Below are positions 31,046 through 38,059 of a DNA stretch of 38,059 bases, in pieces (position 1 is the first letter of the stretch; every line of letters starts with the position of its first letter). This DNA comes from Candidatus Crickella merdequi (lineage in GTDB: Bacteria; Bacillota; Clostridia; Peptostreptococcales; Anaerovoracaceae). The notes beneath the pieces are model-generated. The model had not been told where the DNA came from. It did no database searches and worked only from the letters and a program-made list of their open reading frames with translations. Where the stretch lies: contig JAGHUT010000040.1 of assembly GCA_018064645.1 (NCBI GenBank), positions 1 through 38,059 of the forward strand, given 5' to 3'. A program made the position numbers and the translations under genes.

Positions 31046-32686
31046 GTGCATAATGCTATCATAAGAATTCTTGAATCAAGAGGAATCGGTGAGGAGATGA
31101 GAGAAGAGTTCTTCTCACCGAGACCTAAGCTGACATATGATCCATTCCTTCTTGAGAACATGCGTGAGGGAGTGGATTTGCTGCTTGAAGCGGTAGATGA
31201 AGGCCGAAGAATCGTAATCTATGGCGATTACGATGTAGACGGCATTACATCCACCTCTCTTATGATGAAAGTTCTTTCTACTCTGACCGACAATGTATCA
31301 TACTACATTCCATCAAGACTTGATGAGGGATATGGCCTTCACAAAGAGTCGATTGACAGAATTCACGAGGATGGTTGTGAATTGCTGATTACTGTAGACT
31401 GCGGTTCAGTTTCCAAGGCAGAGACAGAGTATGCTCACTCACTTGGCATTAAGACAATCGTTACTGACCATCACAATATCTCAACGGTAAGAGCAGATGG
31501 AATCATTATCAATCCGATGCTTCCGGAAGATAATTATCCATTCAAGGGTCTTGCGGGAGTTGGTGTAGCATACAAGTTCGCACTTGCCATCTCCAGAGAG
31601 CGTGAAGTGCCTAAGAAGGTCATGGCTGAGATTCTCGAGCTTGCAACAATCGGTACAATTGCAGATATTATGCCGATGCTTGATGAGAACAGAACGATCA
31701 TCAAATGCGGAATGAGATTCATTCACCTTGGCTGTTACAACAAGGGCCTGAGAAGGCTTATTGACTTGTCAGGACTTGACTATTCAAAGCTTCGTCCTAC
31801 AGATGTATCCTTCGGTATTGCACCAAGAATCAATGCTGCAGGAAGACTTGGAGATGCAACACTCGGCGTAAGACTTTTCCTTGCAGAGAATGATGATGAG
31901 ATTGAGAGATGCTGCAATACTCTTATTGAGACTAACCGCGAGAGAAGAGCGCTTCAGGATGATGCATACGGAAGGAGTATGGAAATTGCCAGGTCTGCTC
32001 ATGCAGAGGATGACTTTCTTGTCCTTGAAGTCAACAATGCTCATGAGGGAGTTCTCGGAATTGTTGCCGGCAAGATTCGCGAGACCGTCAACAGGCCTTG
32101 CATCATCGTAACTCAGAGTGGGGACAATTATAAGGGAACAGGTCGTTCCATCGATAAAGTTGACCTTTTCGAAATGCTGGACAAGTATCGCGACGACTTC
32201 ATAAGTTTTGGCGGACATGCGGCAGCATGCGGTTTTACCATTGCAGAAGATAAGATTGAACCACTGAGAAAAAGACTTAACATCGATCTGTCTGAGATGT
32301 ATGCAGCAGACGAGACACTTTTCGATATTGATTATCACTGCGATGCAACTGTTGCTCCACTGGAATTTAATCTGGAGCTTGCAGAGGATGTACAGCTTCT
32401 CGAACCCTGCGGCAAGGATAACGCGACGCCGCTGTTTAAGATGGCTAATGTTGTACCTGTCGGCTGGAGATATCTGAAGAACGACCATAAATACGCGAAG
32501 TTCCAGGTAGAAGCCGATGGAGGAAGAATGATTGACTGCATGCTTTTCAGAGATGCAGAGAAGTATGCCGATGTCATAGCTGATAACAGCACTGTTGATG
32601 TTGTCGGCACAATTGAGATAAATAACTGGAGAGACAGCAGGAAGGCTCAGATGATTGTCAAGTGGGTGCTGCCTGCAGAGGACTAA
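31046..32686 (+). CDS. recJ: Single-stranded-DNA-specific 5'-3' exonuclease RecJ
   Basis: 546 residues. DHH-superfamily nuclease for recombination and repair. 'IYGDYDVDGITS' (58-69), 'TVDCG' (116-120), 'VTDHHN' with Asp141-His142-His143, 'APRINAAGRLGD', and DHHA1 'FGGHAAACGFTI'; the C-terminal RecJ OB domain is present. The start is GTG at 31046 after AGGGAGAG; an in-frame stop at 31025-31027 rules out a longer N-terminus, so the usual first 20-30 residues of RecJ are lacking. It is 25 bases after the LytM gene and almost joined to ctp. Confidence 0.95.
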   Translation: MHNAIIRILESRGIGEEMREEFFSPRPKLTYDPFLLENMREGVDLLLEAVDEGRRIVIYGDYDVDGITSTSLMMKVLSTLTDNVSYYIPSRLDEGYGLHKESIDRIHEDGCELLITVDCGSVSKAETEYAHSLGIKTIVTDHHNISTVRADGIIINPMLPEDNYPFKGLAGVGVAYKFALAISREREVPKKVMAEILELATIGTIADIMPMLDENRTIIKCGMRFIHLGCYNKGLRRLIDLSGLDYSKLRPTDVSFGIAPRINAAGRLGDATLGVRLFLAENDDEIERCCNTLIETNRERRALQDDAYGRSMEIARSAHAEDDFLVLEVNNAHEGVLGIVAGKIRETVNRPCIIVTQSGDNYKGTGRSIDKVDLFEMLDKYRDDFISFGGHAAACGFTIAEDKIEPLRKRLNIDLSEMYAADETLFDIDYHCDATVAPLEFNLELAEDVQLLEPCGKDNATPLFKMANVVPVGWRYLKNDHKYAKFQVEADGGRMIDCMLFRDAEKYADVIADNSTVDVVGTIEINNWRDSRKAQMIVKWVLPAED

Positions 32687-32690
32687 CCAG

Positions 32691-33875
32691 ATGGATAATA
32701 ACAACAAAACAAGAGCAAGAACAGTCAAAGTCAAGGATTTGAGGCGAGTGGAGATAGTGTTTTTCATTATTGGATTCATCGCAGCATTCCTTGCACTTTT
32801 GATATATACGAAAGTTTTCCAGGGCGGGGTGCTCCTGACACATGACCAGTATGAATACTATAAGGGTATGGATGACACCTACGGCAAGTTCTACAAGATG
32901 GAGACACTTGTGGAGGAGAATGGCTTATTTACATATGAGACTGATAATCTGGATGATTACATGGCAGCAAGTGTAATGGCGGGAATGAAGAATGATGAGT
33001 ATGCCCAATATTATCCGGCAAGATCTTTCAAGCAGTTTAAGCACAGATATGTGACATATGTAGGAATCGGAATAACAACAAGAGAAGAAGGCGGTAAATA
33101 TCTGGTATCTTCTGTTATCGACAACAGCCCGGCGGCTGAAGCAGGCATTGAGGAGGGTGATGTAATCGTCTCAATTGATGGCAAGAAGCCGGCATCACAT
33201 AATGAAGTCAGTGATCTGATCGGTGGCGATGCAGGAACAACTGTTGTAATTGTCCTGGAGAGAGATGGCAAATCAAAGACCGTAAGCGTAGACAGAGCAG
33301 AGATTGCGGCCGATACGGTTGATTACAAAGTCTATGACAAGGCTGCTGGAATTGGATATATTAAGGTCACATCCTTCTCAAAAGGTACAACGAAAGACTT
33401 TAAGCTGGCGGTGAAAGACCTGAAGAATCAGGGCTGCAGGAAGCTTATCGTGGATCTTAGAGACAATACAGGCGGTCTTGAAGCAGAGGGCCTTGACCTG
33501 GCAGATTATCTGCTTCCATCATGTGTAATCATTTCTGAAACCAATAACAAAGGTACTGAGAAGGTTCACAAGTCAGATCAGTCCTCAATTGGAATGGATT
33601 ATGTAATTCTTGTAAATGAAAAAACCGCCAGCAGCTCAGAGATAGTAGTTTCGGCGGTAAAGGCCAACAAAGCGGGAGTTATTATCGGCACAAAGACTTA
33701 TGGCAAAGGTCTTATTCAGAAGCTCCATGAATTTGAAGACGGCAGTGCTTTCAAATATACCACAGGAGAATACGTTGCTGCTGACGGAAGCAAGGTCAAC
33801 AAGGTAGGCATAACGCCTGACATCTGGGCAACAGGTGATGACTGTCTGACACAGGCTGTCAAGGCGCTCAAATAG
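32691..33875 (+). CDS. C-terminal processing peptidase (S41 family) with PDZ domain
   Basis: 394 residues from the ATG at 32691, four bases after the recJ stop. One N-terminal membrane helix ('IVFFIIGFIAAFLALLIYT') anchors it outside the cytoplasm. A PDZ domain at about 115-200 ('VGIGITTREEGGKYLV', 'SPAAEAGIEEGDVIVSIDGK') precedes the protease domain. The Ser/Lys dyad lies in 'NEKTASSSEIVVSA' and 'GTKTYGKGLIQ', and 'LIVDLRDNTGGLEAEG' is the substrate-binding loop. CtpA/CtpB-type proteases trim or degrade extracytoplasmic proteins, including wall hydrolases and sporulation signals. Its place behind a LytM hydrolase makes control of wall enzymes plausible (inference). Confidence 0.95.
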   Translation: MDNNNKTRARTVKVKDLRRVEIVFFIIGFIAAFLALLIYTKVFQGGVLLTHDQYEYYKGMDDTYGKFYKMETLVEENGLFTYETDNLDDYMAASVMAGMKNDEYAQYYPARSFKQFKHRYVTYVGIGITTREEGGKYLVSSVIDNSPAAEAGIEEGDVIVSIDGKKPASHNEVSDLIGGDAGTTVVIVLERDGKSKTVSVDRAEIAADTVDYKVYDKAAGIGYIKVTSFSKGTTKDFKLAVKDLKNQGCRKLIVDLRDNTGGLEAEGLDLADYLLPSCVIISETNNKGTEKVHKSDQSSIGMDYVILVNEKTASSSEIVVSAVKANKAGVIIGTKTYGKGLIQKLHEFEDGSAFKYTTGEYVAADGSKVNKVGITPDIWATGDDCLTQAVKALK

Positions 33876-33911
33876 ACAGGGAATTATTTGGATAACTTAG
33901 GAGAGTAACGG

Positions 33912-34484
33912 ATGTATATTTACAGTAGCTATGATTTCGATGGAAGCCGTGATATGAGCAGAGCACTTCTGGCGAAGGCTTTTGACCACTGCATGAATGA
34001 TTTCGCTACACCTGAGACTGCTCAGCTTGGTATTACAGGAAGACAACTTGTCCAGCTCATTGAGACAGGTGAACATGGCAAGCCATATATTGAAGATTTC
34101 TTAAGCTTTTCTGTATCGCATACTGGTAATGCATGGGCCGTTCTTATTGCAACGGAGGACTGCGGTCTTGATATTCAGTTCCCGAAGCCTTGCAGGAACA
34201 TGGACCGCATAAGTGAGAAGTATTACACAGAAGAAGAACAGCAAATGATTGCTGAAGAGGGTGAAGAAGCATTCTGGAAGATATGGACCAGAAGAGAAGC
34301 AGCAATCAAGGCTGTTGGGGCAACTGTTGTAAGCAGCGTTCCAGATGTGACCGGTGAATCGGTAGTAATTGATGGAGTCGAGTACTGGCTCTCAGAGGTT
34401 GAACTTCTTGGCGCCGCTGAGATACCTTACGGCGCAATGTGTACGCGCGAAGAGCCTAAAGCGATTCACTATTTTAGATTGTAG
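33912..34484 (+). CDS. 4'-phosphopantetheinyl transferase superfamily protein (Sfp/AcpT-like)
   Basis: 190 residues. Transfers phosphopantetheine from CoA to a carrier-protein serine. 'GKPYIEDFLSFSVSHTG' is motif 1, 'GLDIQ' the Mg2+ motif 2, and 'WTRREAAIKAVG' motif 3. Two differences from Sfp: Gln instead of Glu in G-[ILV]-D-[IV]-E, and Arg for the first Lys of W-x-x-K-E. Both may be tolerated. It is shorter than Sfp itself (about 224 residues). AGGAG lies before the ATG. No NRPS, PKS or carrier protein is encoded nearby, so the partner is unknown; it may serve the fatty-acid carrier protein or a distant cluster. Confidence 0.85.
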   Translation: MYIYSSYDFDGSRDMSRALLAKAFDHCMNDFATPETAQLGITGRQLVQLIETGEHGKPYIEDFLSFSVSHTGNAWAVLIATEDCGLDIQFPKPCRNMDRISEKYYTEEEQQMIAEEGEEAFWKIWTRREAAIKAVGATVVSSVPDVTGESVVIDGVEYWLSEVELLGAAEIPYGAMCTREEPKAIHYFRL

Positions 34485-34496
34485 GTTGATTTTTAC

Positions 34497-34997
34497 ATGG
34501 AAGATAAGAAGACTAGCAAGAAAAAAAGTGCTCTTGATGCTGCGGCGGATTACCTTTCTTATCGCATGAGAACTTGTGCTGAAGTGATTAAGAAGCTTAA
34601 GGACAAGGGCTATAGCGATGATGAGATTGATGAAGCAATAGAACAGCTCAAGAGTCTCAAGTACCTGGATGATTATGAATATGCCTTTAGATATTTCCAG
34701 TACAGCAGCAGTAAGCATCATGGCGCAAGAAGAGCAGAGAGGGAACTTTCAGATAAAGGAATTCCTTCAGAGACAATTGCACTTGCTTATGAGGACTATA
34801 TCTATGAGAGCAAAGTTGATGAATATGAGGAAGCTCTCGAACTTGCCCGGAAGGAAGTAGAACTTAAGGGTATTGCTCCAGATGACAGGATGATTGCGAG
34901 AGTCGCAAGGAAGCTGGAGAGCAGAGGCTTTCGTGCTGATGATATATACAGAGTAATGTCGGAGATGAGAACATGGAGAGACACAACAGAACGGTAA
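34497..34997 (+). CDS. recX: Regulatory protein RecX
   Basis: 166 residues, all-helical with three RecX repeats: 'ALDAAADYLSYRMRTCAEVI' is the first, 'YAFRYFQYSSSKHHGARRAE' the second, and the third lies near 'RKLESRGFRADDIYRVM'. RecX binds RecA filaments and limits recombinase activity. It is separated from recA, which is not in the window. The ribosome binding site is weak (AGGTTG), and its 3' end overlaps tcdA by 25 bases, so it is probably translated by coupling. Confidence 0.9.
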   Translation: MEDKKTSKKKSALDAAADYLSYRMRTCAEVIKKLKDKGYSDDEIDEAIEQLKSLKYLDDYEYAFRYFQYSSSKHHGARRAERELSDKGIPSETIALAYEDYIYESKVDEYEEALELARKEVELKGIAPDDRMIARVARKLESRGFRADDIYRVMSEMRTWRDTTER

Positions 34998-35644
34998 AGA
35001 TAATAGGGGAGAGCGGTCTTGAAAGACTGCTGAATTCCAGTGTTCTTATTGTCGGCAATGGTGGTGTCGGATCATATGCGGCGGAGGCTATAGGCAGAAG
35101 TGGTGTTGGCAAAATCACTGTTATGGACGGCGATGAAGTAGCCGAGAGTAATATCAACAGACAGCTTGTTGCCCTGACCTCAACAGTAGGTCTTAAGAAG
35201 GCAGAGGTTGAGGCGGCAAGACTTCGAGATATCAACCCGGATGCAGAGGTAACAGCAGTTGCGCAGTTCTATAAGACTGGAGAAGAGATTGATGTTACAG
35301 CATTTGATTACGTTGTTGATGCCATAGATGATGTAGATGCAAAAGTGCTTCTTATTAAGAAGTGCGTAGAGCAGGGAGTGCCTGTAATCTCCTCCATGGG
35401 AGCTGCAGGCAAGCTCGGGACAGATTTTCGCATTGAGGACCTTGCAAAGACTGGAACATGTCCGCTTGCCAAGGTAATGAGAAAAAGATTGAGACAGGAA
35501 GGTATAGAGCATCTTCCTGTTGTATATTCACTTGAGAAGCCTATTCCGCGTAATGGCGAGCTTGGCTCAATCAGCTACGTACCGGCAGCGTGCGGACTGG
35601 TTCTCGGAGGCTATGTTGTAAGGAAGCTTGCAGGTATAGAATAA
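34973..35644 (+). CDS. tcdA: tRNA threonylcarbamoyladenosine dehydratase (TcdA/YgdL, E1-like)
   Basis: 223 residues. ATP-dependent cyclisation of t6A37 to ct6A in tRNAs reading ANN codons. ATP-binding 'LIVGNGGVGSYAAEAIGRSG' (residues 25-44), 'DGDEVAESNINRQLVA', 'YVVDAIDDVDAKVLLI' and 'GAAGKLGTDFRIEDLAKT' are typical of YgdL and distinguish it from MoeB/ThiF. It overlaps recX by 25 bases. rmuC begins 12 bases after its stop. Confidence 0.93.
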   Translation: MERHNRTVKIIGESGLERLLNSSVLIVGNGGVGSYAAEAIGRSGVGKITVMDGDEVAESNINRQLVALTSTVGLKKAEVEAARLRDINPDAEVTAVAQFYKTGEEIDVTAFDYVVDAIDDVDAKVLLIKKCVEQGVPVISSMGAAGKLGTDFRIEDLAKTGTCPLAKVMRKRLRQEGIEHLPVVYSLEKPIPRNGELGSISYVPAACGLVLGGYVVRKLAGIE

Positions 35645-35655
35645 GGGAGTCGGTG

Positions 35656-36720
35656 ATGGATACTACTTTATTGATAATTATAATAGTCCTTGCCCTACTC
35701 CTTGTTGGAACTCTCGTTGTGTCAGTAATGTCACTTATGAAGGGGCAGGCAAACGAAGCGAGAATGGATTCGTATTTCAGGTCTTATGCTGAGCTTGTTG
35801 CTGGCAATCAGAAGGCTATGAGCGAACAGCAGGATATAAGGCTTAGAGCTCTCGAGGAGAGCATGAGTCGTTTGAGAAACGATAACAGTGCACAGCTTGA
35901 GGGAATGAGAAGGACTGTAGACAGCAGGCTCGATGAGGTGTATAAGGGCATTGGAGAGATGAAAAGTGTTGCTGCTAATGTTGGCGATCTCAAGAAGATT
36001 CTGACCAATGTCAAGACAAGAGGCATTCTTGGAGAGGTTCAGCTGGCTGCGATTCTGGATCAGATTCTGACAACAGAGCAGTATGATGTAAATGTTGCAA
36101 CAGTGCCGGGGAGCAGTAACAGGGTTGAGTTCGCAATAAGACTGCCGGGCGATGGAGATAATTATGTGTACCTTCCAATCGATTCCAAATTCCCGGGAGA
36201 TGCATATGGTGCACTTATGGATGCATATGAGACGGGCGACAAGGTTACCGTTGATGTTCACAAGAAGAAGCTTTTTGTCACTATGGCAAATGAAGCCAGG
36301 GATATAAGAGACAAATACATAAGTCCGCCTTATACAACAGATTTCGCAATTATGTTCCTTCCTTTTGAAGGTCTTTATGCGGAGGCTGTCAACAGCGGTA
36401 TGGTAGAGATGCTGCAGAGGAAGTTTAAGGTCACAATAGCAGGACCTACTACTATGTCAGCTCTTCTCAACAGCTTACAGATGGGCTTCAATACTCTTGC
36501 AATCGAAAAGAAATCAAGCGAGGTATGGGAGCTTCTCGGTGCAGTAAAGACGGAATTTGAAACTTTTAACGATGTGCTCTTATCAGCACAGAACAGGATA
36601 AATCAGGCTAACACAGAGATTGATAAGCTGGTCGGAACAAGAACGAGACAGATTCAGCGTAAGCTGAAGAATGTGGTGGCGCTGTCTGAGGATGCGGCCA
36701 GAAAGAAACTGGACGATTAG
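35656..36720 (+). CDS. rmuC: RmuC family DNA recombination protein
   Basis: 354 residues from the ATG at 35656, six bases after AAGGGAG. One N-terminal membrane helix ('LLIIIIVLALLLVGTLVVSV'), a coiled coil at about 35-110, then the RmuC domain: 'KTRGILGEVQLAAILDQIL', 'VEFAIRLPG', 'LPIDSKFPGDAY', 'SPPYTTDFAIMFLPFEGLYA' and 'TMSALLNSLQMGF'. The 'E..[IDSK]' arrangement fits a PD-(D/E)XK nuclease-like fold. RmuC limits recombination at inverted repeats in E. coli; the mechanism is unsettled. Confidence 0.94.
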   Translation: MDTTLLIIIIVLALLLVGTLVVSVMSLMKGQANEARMDSYFRSYAELVAGNQKAMSEQQDIRLRALEESMSRLRNDNSAQLEGMRRTVDSRLDEVYKGIGEMKSVAANVGDLKKILTNVKTRGILGEVQLAAILDQILTTEQYDVNVATVPGSSNRVEFAIRLPGDGDNYVYLPIDSKFPGDAYGALMDAYETGDKVTVDVHKKKLFVTMANEARDIRDKYISPPYTTDFAIMFLPFEGLYAEAVNSGMVEMLQRKFKVTIAGPTTMSALLNSLQMGFNTLAIEKKSSEVWELLGAVKTEFETFNDVLLSAQNRINQANTEIDKLVGTRTRQIQRKLKNVVALSEDAARKKLDD

Positions 36721-36737
36721 TACTACGGAGGGTATTA

Positions 36738-37463
36738 GTGAAGATTTGGGCGATTGGTGATCCACACCTTTCATTTCATGAAGATGTTAATAAGCCAATG
36801 GATGTCTTTGGCCTCGGATGGGAGAATCATGCCGAGCGTCTTAAGACTGCCTGGATTGAGGCTGTTGCCTGCGATGATATTGTTATCATTCCCGGCGATA
36901 TTTCATGGGGCCTTAAGCTAGAAGAGGCATTGCCTGATATTGAGTGGATTCATAAGCTGCCGGGTATCAAGCTTATTACCAAAGGTAACCATGATCTCTG
37001 GTGGAGCAGAATCAATTATTTGAATTCCTTATATGATGATGTTCATTTCATGCAGAATGATGCATATTATGTGGAGGAACTCGGCGCTGTTATTTGTGGT
37101 ACAAGAGGCTGGCCTTATCCGGGTTCGGAGGAGTATTCGCAGCATGATGAGAAGATTTACAGAAGAGAGCTTCTGAGACTGGAGATGGGACTTGAGTCGG
37201 CAGTAAAGGCTGCGCCCGGGGCTTATCTTATCGCAGCGCTTCATTATCCGCCAAGCGATTCAAACTGCAGAGAGACTGAATTCACCAGACTGCTTGAGAA
37301 GTATGGCGTGAACCAGTGCATCTACGGACACCTTCACGGGCCTGTAGCATATAGAAGCGGCCCAAAGGGCGTTTTTAGAGGGGTTGAATATAAACTTGTT
37401 TCCATGGATTATCTTGGAGCAAAGCCGAAATTGATATATGATATAGAGAAGGATAATAATTAG
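36738..37463 (+). CDS. Calcineurin-like metallophosphoesterase (COG1768-like)
   Basis: 241 residues, cytoplasmic. Dinuclear metal motifs are complete: Asp8 and His10 in 'AIGDPHL', 'IIPGDISWGLK', 'TKGNHDLWW', 'ALHYPP' and 'IYGHLHG'. The block 'KPMDVFGLGWENHAERLKTA' matches my memory of the uncharacterised COG1768 group. Substrate unknown. The start is GTG at 36738, six bases after GGAGGG. Confidence 0.88.
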   Translation: MKIWAIGDPHLSFHEDVNKPMDVFGLGWENHAERLKTAWIEAVACDDIVIIPGDISWGLKLEEALPDIEWIHKLPGIKLITKGNHDLWWSRINYLNSLYDDVHFMQNDAYYVEELGAVICGTRGWPYPGSEEYSQHDEKIYRRELLRLEMGLESAVKAAPGAYLIAALHYPPSDSNCRETEFTRLLEKYGVNQCIYGHLHGPVAYRSGPKGVFRGVEYKLVSMDYLGAKPKLIYDIEKDNN

Positions 37464-37480
37464 GAGAAAGGGCTGAAGAA

Positions 37481-38059
37481 ATGAAATACGCATTTATTGT
37501 CAATCCTGCATCTGGTCAGGGCAAGAAGAAAGATCTTGTTGCGCAGTTAAACGAGCTTGTTGAGTCAAGTTCAAAGGATATTAAGGTCTACTATACTGCA
37601 GGTGAGAAGGATGCGACAGTTCTTGCTGATGCCATTGCCAGAGAAGCTGGTGACGAGCAGGTTGTGATTTTCGCTTGTGGAGGCGATGGAACGATTCAGG
37701 AGGTTGCCAACGGAATAGTAGGTAATGACAATGCTGTTCTGGGTGTAGTGCCTGTTGGAAGCGGCAATGATTTCGTAAGAACTCTTGGAGGCGGCCTTGA
37801 TGAAGGACAGAAGTTCCTCGACCTTGACAGACAGATTAACGGCGAGATGATTAAGGCTGATCTTCTTAAGATGTCATATATCGAGAATGGTGAGACCGTT
37901 GAGAAGTATATCGTTAACGGAATCAATATCGGTTTCGACGGCAACGCTGCAATCACCGCAAGCAAGGCGAAATCATATCCTTTTATCTCTGGAACAATGT
38001 CATACATCGTTGGCGTGCTTGTCAATCTGGCTGCCAAGAAAGGTGAGAATCTTAGAATT
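37481..38059 (+). CDS. Diacylglycerol/lipid kinase (DagK/YegS family), 3' end outside window
   Basis: First 193 residues, open to the window edge. 'FIVNPASGQGKK' at the N-terminus and GGDGT (67-71) followed by 'VPVGSGNDFVRTLG' are the nucleotide-binding motifs of the DAGK catalytic domain. Members phosphorylate diacylglycerol or related lipids, feeding phospholipid recycling. 'NGINIGFDGNAA' begins the second domain. It starts 17 bases after the phosphoesterase gene; AGGAGAAAGGG lies at 37462-37472, a somewhat long spacing. Probably the same long operon. Confidence 0.92.
   Translation, partial: MKYAFIVNPASGQGKKKDLVAQLNELVESSSKDIKVYYTAGEKDATVLADAIAREAGDEQVVIFACGGDGTIQEVANGIVGNDNAVLGVVPVGSGNDFVRTLGGGLDEGQKFLDLDRQINGEMIKADLLKMSYIENGETVEKYIVNGINIGFDGNAAITASKAKSYPFISGTMSYIVGVLVNLAAKKGENLRI

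Noticed and set aside
31784-32779. 331-residue open frame on the minus strand
   Set aside because: It lies wholly opposite recJ and the start of ctp, has no ribosome binding site and no recognisable domain, and its composition (Cys/Ser/Ile rich) is that of an antisense shadow.
1-38059. tRNA, rRNA, CRISPR array, insertion sequence or prophage genes
   Set aside because: I inspected every intergenic gap and saw no cloverleaf, no regularly spaced direct repeats, and no transposase, integrase or phage structural protein among the coding regions.

Overview
The window is a chromosomal segment of a low-to-moderate GC Gram-positive bacterium, most probably of the class Clostridia (Bacillota). The evidence is the gene content: an RqcH-type NFACT protein, YicC-Gmk-RpoZ, an AddA-type (not RecBCD) recombination helicase-nuclease, PcrA-LigA, split transketolase, FtsEX with a coiled-coil LytM hydrolase, a glutamate dehydrogenase like that of Clostridium symbiosum, and frequent GGAGG ribosome binding sites. 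I cannot name the genus. I see no rRNA, tRNA, CRISPR array, insertion sequence, prophage or conjugative element. Genes are tightly packed. No gene-free stretch exceeds 300 bases (the longest are about 210 bases, at 9537-9750 and 17920-18133), and each one holds the promoters, terminators and repeats listed.

Layout. 1-774: end of a DUF2975 membrane protein and its small XRE partner. 807-2492 (-): rqcH. 2630-4390: yicC-gmk-rpoZ. 4462-6018: a fused shikimate dehydrogenase-like/shikimate kinase protein. 6121-10299 (-): a cupin-XRE regulator followed by an alr - alpha/beta hydrolase - nhaC operon whose promoter carries a perfect 26-bp palindrome. 10372-11886 (-): gpmI. 11984-16432: addA with an extra C-terminal domain. 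16549-17919 (-): gdhA. 18134-23839: pcrA-ligA-mgtE. 23957-25725: split transketolase. 25921-28167: polar amino acid ABC transporter. 28356 to the window end: ftsE-ftsX-LytM hydrolase-recJ-ctp-sfp-recX-tcdA-rmuC-phosphoesterase-lipid kinase, which looks like one long transcription unit.

How the genes fit together. Most are housekeeping: genome maintenance (AddA, PcrA, LigA, RecJ, RecX, RmuC), ribosome quality control and RNA metabolism (RqcH, YicC, RpoZ, TcdA), cell-wall supply and remodelling (Alr, FtsEX, LytM hydrolase, Ctp), and amino acid/central metabolism (GdhA, GpmI, transketolase, amino acid transporter, AroE-AroK).

The least ordinary points are: (i) rqcH, and probably addA, have a -10 box exactly six bases before a firm start codon and no Shine-Dalgarno, which predicts leaderless mRNAs; (ii) AddA has about 228 residues beyond its nuclease domain; (iii) the AroE half of the AroE-AroK fusion appears to have lost the usual shikimate-binding Ser/Ser/Thr/Lys residues while the kinase half is intact; (iv) a 26-bp palindrome plus a second copy of its core surround the alr promoter, next to a likely regulator gene. 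I did not find a clear, wholly new multi-gene system in this window.
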